From NCBI GenBank assembly GCA_030654645.1, contig JAURXC010000115.1, positions 1-17,298 of the forward strand: 17,298 nucleotides of DNA, given 5' to 3'. The position numbers were made by a program, and so were the translations under genes. Positions within the stretch are counted from its first letter, which is position 1. Each line of letters opens with the position of its first letter. Of this stretch, positions 6,718 to 13,800 are shown piece after piece. The DNA comes from Deltaproteobacteria bacterium (lineage in GTDB: Bacteria; Desulfobacterota; Desulfuromonadia; Geobacterales; Pseudopelobacteraceae). Below the pieces are notes generated by a model, which saw only the letters and a list, made by a program, of their open reading frames with translations, did no database searches and was not told the DNA's origin.

Positions 6718-6885
6718 ATGAAATCCAGTGAAAAGTTCCGGGCAGAAGGACCGTTTGAGAAACTGGAGAGCGCATTCAAGGAGATTTTTCTGGAAGCGGA
6801 CGACAATCCAACATTGAAAGCAGAAGATGCCGGTGAAGTAATTATCGACAGGGATAATGACAAATGGGCCAAAACAAAATTGTAA
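6718..6885 (+). CDS. Divergent CsbD-like small protein
   Basis: 55 aa, acidic. ATG at 6718 follows TTGGAGGAAT; an in-frame TTG at 6700 would put that site inside the gene. The layout lines up with the canonical CsbD protein encoded at 7450: MKSSEKFRAEGPFEKL against MKPSTKDQIEGKFHEV, then a shared KE, then NPTLKAEDAGEVI against DPELEGEGVGEKI. The second half has lost the usual KxxQKxGQ helix and ends WAKTKL. I therefore read it as a diverged paralogue of the CsbD general stress family, of unknown molecular function. It is the first gene of a run of four small stress-type genes, 52 bases after the oleate hydratase. Confidence 0.7.
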   Translation: MKSSEKFRAEGPFEKLESAFKEIFLEADDNPTLKAEDAGEVIIDRDNDKWAKTKL

Positions 6886-6919
6886 GCCAGCTACACAAAT
6901 CTCAACGGAGGAAAATCCT

Positions 6920-7351
6920 GTGAAAAAAATTGTATCCGCAATAATCGCCACTCTAGTGGCAATGTCCATCACCACAGCAGTATTCGCCACGGATGCTGCC
7001 AAACCAGTTACACCCGCTTATCCTGCCGTGGCTTCAACTGTTTCCGGTGAAGTCCAGAAAGACGAAAAGACTTTAAAAGCCGAAGCAAAAGCAGCAAAGG
7101 CTAAAGCAAAAGCAGAAGCAAAGGAAGCCAAGGCAAAAGCTAAAGCAGATGCCACGGAAGCCAAGGCAAAAACAGAATCTGAAGCGAAGGAAGCTAAAGC
7201 AAAGACTGAAACAGCGACCGCAAAGGCAAAAGCTGACACAAAAGAAGCAAAAGCTAAAGCTAAAGCTGATGCCAAGGAAGCCAAAGCAAAGTCCATAGCC
7301 GATGCAAAAGCAGCCAAAGCAAAAGCTAAAGCAGATGCAGAAGCAAAATAA
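6920..7351 (+). CDS. Exported Lys/Ala-rich protein with 11-residue repeats, LEA-3-like
   Basis: 143 aa, starting at GTG 6920 with GGAGG 9 bases upstream; upstream in-frame starts lack a site. Residues 1-23 are a Sec signal peptide (VKKIVSAIIATLVAMSITTA, cleavage after VFA). The mature part from about 51 onward is almost only K, A, E, D and T, arranged as units of 11 residues: AKAKAEAKEAK (61-71), AKAKADATEAK (72-82), AKTESEAKEAK (83-93), two 9-residue units (94-102, 103-111), AKAKADAKEAK (112-122), AKSIADAKAAK (123-133) and a final 10-residue unit (134-143). Hendecad Lys/Ala/Glu repeats are typical of group 3 LEA proteins, which are unfolded in water and become helical on drying. It should be a free periplasmic protein. 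A histone-H1-like or TolA-like label is less fitting because of the signal peptide and repeat period. Function inferred only. Confidence 0.8.
   Translation: MKKIVSAIIATLVAMSITTAVFATDAAKPVTPAYPAVASTVSGEVQKDEKTLKAEAKAAKAKAKAEAKEAKAKAKADATEAKAKTESEAKEAKAKTETATAKAKADTKEAKAKAKADAKEAKAKSIADAKAAKAKAKADAEAK
7069..7348 (+). repeat. Degenerate 33-base tandem repeat coding 11-aa units
   Basis: The DNA behind the Lys/Ala-rich protein repeats with a period of about 33 bases (11 codons), built on variants of GCAAAAGCTAAAGC. Two units are shortened to 27 bases. Copies differ at many third positions, so the array is old rather than freshly expanded, but slippage could still alter copy number. Confidence 0.8.
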
Positions 7352-7449
7352 ATCTCTGACCGCCTGTCTGGATATTTTTCAGTCAGCAGATGAAGATTGG
7401 TAAAGATATGGCAACGGGCAAATATGAATAACACTATAAGGAGAACGTC

Positions 7450-7629
7450 ATGAAACCCAGTACAAAAGACCAGATTGAAGGCAAGTTTCACGAAGTGAAG
7501 GGCAAAATCAAGGAAGCCGCCGGAAAGCTGAACGATGATCCGGAGTTGGAAGGTGAGGGAGTCGGTGAAAAGATAGCCGGTAAAGTCCAGCAAAAGATCG
7601 GCCAGGTCAAAAAAGTTCTGGAGAAGTAG
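7450..7629 (+). CDS. CsbD family general stress protein
   Basis: 59 aa; ATG at 7450 follows AAGGAGAACGTC. The sequence shows the full CsbD pattern: MKPSTKDQIEGKFHEVKGKI, a KEAAGKLNDDPELEGEG centre, and a KIAGKVQQKIGQVKK tail. CsbD is a small, hydrophilic, helical protein induced by general stress (SigB in Bacillus subtilis); its biochemical role is not known. No signal peptide, so cytoplasmic. It is 98 bases after the repeat-protein gene and 51 bases before the Spy-like gene, all on one strand, and probably belongs with them. A second, diverged CsbD-like gene lies at 6718. Confidence 0.9.
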   Translation: MKPSTKDQIEGKFHEVKGKIKEAAGKLNDDPELEGEGVGEKIAGKVQQKIGQVKKVLEK

Positions 7630-7680
7630 CCAGAACTGCGTGAAATTTTAAATCAGCAAAAAGTGACAAAGGAGAATGAA

Positions 7681-8205
7681 ATGAACACAATATATTCAAA
7701 AATCATGGTTGGGGCGGCTCTGCTGGCTCTCTCTGTGCCGGCGCCCGCTTTTTCACAGATGAAGGATATGTCCACGAAGCAGCATAGGCCGGTGCATGGA
7801 CAGATGACGGACATGGGCCACATGGGACATATGGACCGGATGGGCGATATGATGGGCATGTGCCTTGAACATGCGGACAAGCTGGGACTTACCGACGACC
7901 AGATCACGAAGATGAAGCCTGCCCATACCGAAATGCAAAAACAACAGGCCCGATTCAAAGCTGACCTGACGATTGCGGAAATCGAGCTTGCTGAAATCAT
8001 GGAAGCGAAAGATTTTGACATGGAAAAAGCATCCGCCGCAGTCAAAAAAATTGAAGGGATAAAAACAGCCCATCATCTGGAGATGCTGAAGAACATGAAA
8101 GAGGTTCGGACCAATCTGACTGATGAACAGTTCAAGAACATGAAGAAGATCATGCCGATGAAGGCCGGTATGAAAAAGCCGCTCAAGAAAATGATGAAAA
8201 AATAG
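7681..8205 (+). CDS. Spy/CpxP-like periplasmic protein with Met/His-rich segment
   Basis: 174 aa. ATG at 7681 follows AAAGGAGAATGAA. Signal peptide at residues 1-25 (MNTIYSKIMVGAALLALSVP then APAFS). Two LTxxQ motifs, LTDDQ at 70-74 and LTDEQ at 146-150, frame an all-helical amphipathic core, as in Spy, CpxP and ZraP, which are periplasmic chaperones or stress sensors. Residues 35-66 are very rich in Met and His with one Cys (MTDMGHMGHMDRMGDMMGMC), a pattern suited to binding copper, silver or zinc. The C-terminus is strongly basic (KKPLKKMMKK). Closest in idea to ZraP/Spy, but the Met/His run precedes the core. It ends the small-gene block and is followed by a terminator-like hairpin. Confidence 0.82.
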   Translation: MNTIYSKIMVGAALLALSVPAPAFSQMKDMSTKQHRPVHGQMTDMGHMGHMDRMGDMMGMCLEHADKLGLTDDQITKMKPAHTEMQKQQARFKADLTIAEIELAEIMEAKDFDMEKASAAVKKIEGIKTAHHLEMLKNMKEVRTNLTDEQFKNMKKIMPMKAGMKKPLKKMMKK

Positions 8206-8268
8206 CAACCGGTTTGGATATTTTCATCACAACTGAATACGGTATGTATCATTTGGGCAGATACACGC

Positions 8269-8300
8269 AGAAGGGTGCATCCAGGTGTGCCCTTCTTTTT
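8269..8300 (+). terminator. Rho-independent terminator/attenuator hairpin
   Basis: AGAAGGG (8269-8275) pairs with CCCTTCT (8290-8296). Two wobble pairs, then C-G and A-T, extend it to an 11-bp stem closed by a 6-base loop (8280-8285). It is followed directly by T residues to 8300. This is the clearest terminator in the window and would end the message from the small stress genes. The T-tract abuts the kinase ribosome-binding site (AAAGGGA at 8301), so it could also act as a leader attenuator. Confidence 0.75.
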
Positions 8301-8316
8301 AAAGGGAATGTCGATA

Positions 8317-9666
8317 ATGGATAAAGTCGAAGACAATAGCCGGTTAACAGCAACAGCCGAACTGCGCCGTCGCGCCGAAGTTCGTTTGCGTGCGAAAAGT
8401 ATAAAATCGAATTCATCCGGGACCGAGGAATCAACGCAGCGTCTCGTCCATGAACTTGAAGTCCACCAGATCGAGCTGGAAATGCAGAATGCAGAGCTCT
8501 GTCAGGCCAGGGATGATGTGGAGAAAACACTGGAAAAGTACACGGACCTCTTCGATTTTGCTCCGGTCGGCTACTGTAACCTTACCAGCGACGGGATTGT
8601 CCTTCTCGCAAACCTGACCACTGCCAGTCTCCTCGGAGTCGAGCGTTCCAGGTTGCTTGGCCGACGTTTCGAACAGTTTGTGATGGATGGGTACCGGCTG
8701 ATCTTTACAGGGTTTCTGGAGAAGGTGTTTGCGAGCAGAGGCAACAAGGAGTCTTGTGAAGTAGCGCTCTCGACAGAGGGAAATTCTTCGTTGATTGCGC
8801 ATGTCGAAGCATTTGCCTGCATGTCAGGGCAGGAGTGCCGCCTTGCAATCATCAACATTACCGAGCGCAGGTACGCTGAAGCATTGCTGGCTGAAAAACA
8901 GCGGGAACTCGTAGAGCTCAACAGTTCCCTGGAGACGCGCATAGTCAAGGCAGTGGACGATCTGCGCCAGAAAGACCAGATGCTGATCCTGCAGGACCGC
9001 CGGGCCGTTATGGGCGAGATGATCAACAATATCGCCCACCAATGGAGACAGCCTCTGAACATACTCGGCCTTTACATTCAGGAACTGCCGTATGCCTACG
9101 AAGCAGGCGAATTCAGCAGGGAATATCTGGAAGAAAATACCAGAAAGGGCATGGAGGTGATCCAGCACATGTCCCAGACAATCGATGGTTTCAGGAAATT
9201 CTTCAGACCTGACAGGGAAATTGTCGATTTTGTTGTAAATCATGTGATCGCGCGTACGCTCTCCCTCATCGAAAAGAGCTTTCAGGAACAGGGGATCAAA
9301 ATTGTTCTCGACCAGGAAGGTGACCTGATGGCCAAAGGTTTTCCCAATGAGTATGCCCAGGTGCTACTGAATATCCTGATGAACTCCCGTGACGCTCTGG
9401 TCGAACAGAAGGTTGAAGAGGCCCTGATCTCGATGCGCACTTTTACTGAAGGAAACTTAGCGGTCGTAACCATTGCCGATAACGGCGGCGGGATTGCTGG
9501 CGAGATTATCGAGAGAATATTTGATCCATACTTTACGACCAAGGGGCCGGATAAGGGAACCGGGATCGGCCTCTTCATGTCCAAGAACATCATCGAGAAT
9601 CACATGGGCGGCAGGCTGACGGTGCTGAATACCGGCAGCGGAGCGGAGTTCAGGATCGAAGTCTGA
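8317..9666 (+). CDS. Soluble PAS-domain sensor histidine kinase
   Basis: 449 aa, no membrane segment or signal peptide, so cytoplasmic. A helical linker (HELEVHQIELEMQNAELCQA, 46-65) leads into a PAS domain (about 75-182, FAPVGYCNLTSDGIVLLAN and ending ITERR), then a coiled-coil and the DHp domain with phospho-acceptor His241 in NNIAHQWRQPLN. The ATPase domain follows: N box LLNILMNSRDAL (350-361), G1 DNGGGI (388-393), F box FDPYFTTK (402-409), G2 GTGIGL (414-419). The dimerisation motif resembles the NtrB/ZraS-like group. Start chosen at ATG 8317 because AAAGGGA at 8301 is well spaced; ATG 8308 lies directly against it. No response regulator is in the window, so its partner is elsewhere. The ligand sensed by the PAS domain is unknown. 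Confidence 0.92.
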   Translation: MDKVEDNSRLTATAELRRRAEVRLRAKSIKSNSSGTEESTQRLVHELEVHQIELEMQNAELCQARDDVEKTLEKYTDLFDFAPVGYCNLTSDGIVLLANLTTASLLGVERSRLLGRRFEQFVMDGYRLIFTGFLEKVFASRGNKESCEVALSTEGNSSLIAHVEAFACMSGQECRLAIINITERRYAEALLAEKQRELVELNSSLETRIVKAVDDLRQKDQMLILQDRRAVMGEMINNIAHQWRQPLNILGLYIQELPYAYEAGEFSREYLEENTRKGMEVIQHMSQTIDGFRKFFRPDREIVDFVVNHVIARTLSLIEKSFQEQGIKIVLDQEGDLMAKGFPNEYAQVLLNILMNSRDALVEQKVEEALISMRTFTEGNLAVVTIADNGGGIAGEIIERIFDPYFTTKGPDKGTGIGLFMSKNIIENHMGGRLTVLNTGSGAEFRIEV

Positions 9667-9716
9667 AATGGCTGTAATCAGGCAGCTGTTGCTGTAATGG
9701 AATTTCCAATCCAACT

Positions 9717-10610
9717 ATGAATAAACTGCAAAATATGAATTTGACGGCTGAACAATTCCTCGGCTTCATGCTGAGGGTGGCGCGTGGTTTTATGCGCAAT
9801 CAGGGGCTCCTTTTGTCAGGAGCCGTGGCCTATTATACCCTGCTGTCGATCGTGCCGCTGTCAATCCTGGCCCTGATCGTGTTGAGTCATTTCATAGAAG
9901 AGCAGCAGTTGATCCACACCTTGTCAATGTACCTGGAAATGCTGATTCCCGGTTACGCGGCAACGTTGACCGAACAGGTGCGTGAATTCCTCGATAACCG
10001 CAAGGTGCTCGGAATGATCGGCTTTATTGGCATGCTGTTTTTCAGTTCCACCGCTTTTTCCATGCTTGAAGACGCCATATCGGTGATTTTTTACCGCAGT
10101 GTCAGGATCCAGCGGCGCAGATTTCTTGTCTCGGCAATTATTCCCTATCTGTACATCCTGGTGATGGGGGCGGGTATCGTGCTGGTGTCGTTTATCGTGG
10201 GCGCAATCGAGACTCTGGAAAGCAGCCGCTTGACGATTGCGGGCTGGAGCCTGGACCTTGGAGGAACTACCGGAGTGGCGCTGTATGTTCTGGGTCTGGT
10301 CGGAGAAGTGCTGATGCTGACCTCAATCTACCTGGTGATGCCGGTGGCGCGGGTCCGGTTTCTTCACGCACTCGTCGGCGGCCTGACCGCGGCGATTTTA
10401 TGGGAGATAACCCGCCGGCTGCTGATCTGGTATTACGCCACCGTATCCACGGTGAATGTAATTTACGGTTCCATCACCATTACAGTGGTGGCGCTGCTCA
10501 GCATAGAGGTAGTCGCTGTCATCCTGTTGTTCGGCGCCCAGGTTATTGCGGAACTTGAGCGCACACCGGACGAAGCGGACGGGGAAAAACAGCCGGAATT
10601 CCATGCTTGA
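9717..10610 (+). CDS. YihY/BrkB family inner-membrane protein
   Basis: 297 aa with about six membrane helices (roughly 32-60, 96-118, 138-163, 184-208, 216-240, 247-278), matching the YihY/BrkB (UPF0761) family. Family motifs seen are AVAYYTLLSIVPL (36-48) and the polar loop before the last helix, YATVSTVNVIYGSITITVVA (240-259). The family was once called ribonuclease BN by mistake; BrkB was described as a Bordetella serum-resistance factor, and the true function is unsettled. The C-terminal tail is charged (ERTPDEADGEKQ). ATG at 9717 has only a weak upstream site (TGGAAT); the in-frame ATG at 9735 is an alternative. It follows the kinase by 50 bases. Confidence 0.88.
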   Translation: MNKLQNMNLTAEQFLGFMLRVARGFMRNQGLLLSGAVAYYTLLSIVPLSILALIVLSHFIEEQQLIHTLSMYLEMLIPGYAATLTEQVREFLDNRKVLGMIGFIGMLFFSSTAFSMLEDAISVIFYRSVRIQRRRFLVSAIIPYLYILVMGAGIVLVSFIVGAIETLESSRLTIAGWSLDLGGTTGVALYVLGLVGEVLMLTSIYLVMPVARVRFLHALVGGLTAAILWEITRRLLIWYYATVSTVNVIYGSITITVVALLSIEVVAVILLFGAQVIAELERTPDEADGEKQPEFHA

Positions 10611-10617
10611 TGCCGTC

Positions 10618-10631
10618 CCGGGATTTCCCGG
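10618..10631. terminator. Short GC-rich hairpin after the YihY gene
   Basis: CCGGG-ATTT-CCCGG makes a 5-bp GC stem with a 4-base loop, 7 bases after the YihY/BrkB stop codon. There is no T-tract, so termination would be weak or need Rho. Confidence 0.3.
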
Positions 10632-10664
10632 TATGGTAAACCTTGCGTTTGCCGGGCAGCCGGG

Positions 10665-10679
10665 TGATAACAGTTATCA
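10665..10679. promoter_or_regulatory. Perfect dyad upstream of the glucan synthase, candidate operator
   Basis: TGATAAC-A-GTTATCA is a perfect 7+1+7 inverted repeat, flanked by GGG on the left and CCC on the right with a one-base offset. The one-base centre makes a hairpin unlikely, so a dimeric regulator binding site is the better reading. It is about 150 bases upstream of the glucan synthase start, in a 218-base intergenic space that otherwise shows nothing I can name. Confidence 0.4.
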
Positions 10680-10828
10680 TCCCTGCATCCGGATCGTGTC
10701 GTCTCGATTGAATTTAATCTTCCGGCTTGACCGGCAGTAATGTACACAGCACGGCAGCTCTTTCACAATTCCCCTGGAACGGCAGGCAAAGTTCCTATCC
10801 GGCGATACTGTCACGTGAAATCCTTCAA

Positions 10829-13800
10829 ATGACAGAACATTCGGACAATGCAGAGAATACAGGACAAATAGTGGGCGTAGGCATACTGATCGGTTACTTC
10901 GCAAAACAGGATGAAGCTCGTAAAGCCGCGCGTGAACTGGCACGGCAGGGTTATAAGCGTATCGCTCTGATCCACAGGGGTACGGACGGAAATATCCATA
11001 CCCTGGATCCATTCTTCTGGCGCAGTGCCCTCGGGGCTACTCTGGCCGCCTGCCTGTCCGGGGGAATCGGCTGGATTGCCGCCCTGCTCATGCACTGGTC
11101 GCAGCCGCTTCCGGTCTGGAACATTTCCGCTTCCCTGATGCTGATCCTGGCCTTCGCCACCACAGGTGCCGTGGCAGCCCTGTTCTGGCTGCGGCGCTCC
11201 AAGTACGGCGTTGAAGCGGAAGTCCTGCGTGATCAAACCCGCTGGCTGGTGTCCGGTGAATCGGTGCTGATCCTGCAGGCGCCGGTCGAGTCCCTGCAGC
11301 GTCCGGTGACTCTTCTGCGGGCCAGCGGTGATAATCCTCCGGCGCTGTTTGTCATGCATCCCAGGCGCGAGCGGCGGTCCGGGGTCAGGTCTTCCGAGGT
11401 AAAACTCTCACCGGCGCAGATCCTTGAACATGCCCAGCGCCATGCCAGAGAGCAGCAGGTGGACCCGCTGCCGCAACATTCCACCGAATTGCTCAGGCGT
11501 CTGAAACGATCCCGTCTGTGGGTGCGTCAGGTCTGTTCTGACCTTACCGTGGCCAGCCGCCTGGAGCAGAAAGCCACACCGGCCGCCGACTGGATACTGG
11601 ATAACGAATATATCCTGGAGAGTAACGCCCGCGACGTCCTGTTGAATCTTCCCCGGCGTTTTTACCGGCAACTGCCGACGCTGGCCGCTGATCCCTACCG
11701 TGGGCAGCCCTGCATCTATGCCCTGGCCAAGGATCTGGTCTCGCATTCTGAACTTCGTCTGGACCGGGAGAATATCCTGACGTTCATCGAAGCCCACCAG
11801 TCCGTGCGGACCCTGACGATCGGCGAACTATGGGCAATCCCCCAGATGCTGCGGATCGCGTTGATCGAAAGCATCCAGTGTCTGGCGGTCACAGCGCTGG
11901 CGGACCTGCGCGAACGCCAGTTGGCCGAATTCTGGGCCAACCGTTTGATCTCCGCCAATCGCCGCGATTCCAACCAGCTCTTTTCACTGCTGGCCGAGCT
12001 TGCCAAGGCGGAGCCGTCTCCCAGCCCCTATTTCGTCACGCAGCTGGTCGGCCTGCTCTATGACGAGGCGGCCGCATTGGCGCCTATCCAGAGCTGGTTG
12101 GAGCGCACTCTCAAGACCCCTCTGAACGACCTGACCCTGCGTGAACAGAACCGTCAGACCAGCGAACAGTTGTCCTGCGGCAATGCCTTTACCAGCCTGC
12201 GAATGTTGGCCCTGCTGGACTGGCGTGAAATCTTCGAGAAGCTCAGCCGGGTGGAACAGCTGCTGCGCCATGATCCGTCCGGGATTTATGCCGGGATGGA
12301 TTTCGCCACCCGTGACCGTTGCCGGAGGGCGATCGAAGATCTTGCCCGCGCTGCAAAGCAGAGCGAGGAAAAGGTTGCGGAACGCGTTATCAAGCTGGCG
12401 ACGCTGGCCGGGCGTGACGCGCCGGGCGATGAACGGCGCAGTCATGTCGGCAGCTGGCTGGCCGGCGAGGGACGGGCCGAGCTCGGCCGGTTGCTGGATT
12501 GCCGTGAAACATTCCGTTACCGCTGCCTGGAACGGATCTATCGCCACCACGCCGCTGTCTATGCCTTCGGCATCATCGGTTTTACCGCGCTGATCTTTTT
12601 CCTGATCGCCCGCTTCGGGCTGGCCCCGGTATTCGACCCGGCAGCTGTCCCGTCCGCTTTCCGCATGGCTCTTTTACTACTGCTCCTGATTCCGGTCAGC
12701 CAGCTGTCCATAGAAATCGTCAATTACCTGGTTACGCGGCTTCTGCCGCCCCGACCCCTGCCGAAAATGGATTTCGAAAGTTCCGGGATTCCCGATGCCT
12801 TCCGCACACTGGTAGTCGTGCCGATGATGCTGGTGAACGCGGATACGGTGCGGGCCGAAGTGGAGAAGCTGGAAATCCGCTACCTGGCCAACAAGGAATC
12901 AAATCTGCTCTTCAGCCTGTTCACGGACTACACCGATTCACTCACGCTTTCCCGTGACGACGACAGCCACTTGCTGCGGATCGCGAGCGAATGCCTGACC
13001 GAGCTCAACCGACGCCACGAAGGCGAACGTTTTTTCCTGTTCCATCGCGAGCGCACCTGGTGCGAATCCGAGCGGAAATTCATCGGCTGGGAGCGCAAAC
13101 GGGGCAAACTGGAGGAGCTGAACCGCCAGATCGACGGAACGCGGCCGGAGAATGCCCCACGCCTGGTTTATGTGGGCGACACGGATCATCTTACCGATGT
13201 GCGCTTCATCATCACGCTGGACAGCGACACCCAGTTGCCGCACGCAACGGCCCGCCGGATGGTCGAGACACTGGCGCATCCGCTGAATCAGCCACGCTTC
13301 GATCGCTCGGGCAATGTCATGGCCGGTTACACCATTATCCAGCCACGGGTAAGCCCGACCCTGCCCAGCACCAGTATCTCGATTTTCAGCCGGCTCTTCT
13401 CCGATGCGGTCGGCATCGACCCCTATACCCAGGCTGTCTCCGATGTCTATCAGGATCTGAGCGGCGAAGGATCGTACCATGGCAAGGGCATCTACGACGT
13501 GCGAGCCTTCAGCCGCGTGCTTTCCGGCCGTTTCCCCGAAGATTGGGTGCTGAGCCATGACCTGATCGAAGGGGCCCATGTGCGGGTGGGGCTTGCCAGC
13601 GATATCGAGCTTTACGACGAATTTCCCCAGGGGTACCAGAGTTACAGCAGCCGCGCCCATCGCTGGATTCGCGGCGACTGGCAGATCGCCGGGTGGATTT
13701 TCCCGCGTGTCCCCCAGGCCGCGGGCGGACGCGGCAGCAATCCGCTGTCCCTGCTGAACCGCTGGAAGATCCTCGACAACCTGCGCCGCAGCCTGTTACC

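Noticed and set aside
6905..6922. Small AGGA-AAA-TCCT dyad over the repeat-protein ribosome-binding site
   Set aside because: A 4-bp stem with a 3-base loop is too weak to claim as a regulatory switch.
7069..7348. Repeat array considered as a CRISPR or mobile repeat
   Set aside because: The repeats are in-frame, diverged at third positions, have no unique spacers, and no cas gene is nearby; they are protein-coding repeats.
7018..7593. A 191-codon open frame on the minus strand across the repeat-protein gene
   Set aside because: It is the antisense shadow of the GCA/AAA-rich repeats, giving an artificial Ala/Phe/Leu-rich protein, and it overlaps two well-supported plus-strand genes.
10634..10740. 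36-codon open frame between the YihY and glucan synthase genes
   Set aside because: No ribosome-binding site and no hydrophobic or repeat pattern; it also spans the dyad at 10665-10679.
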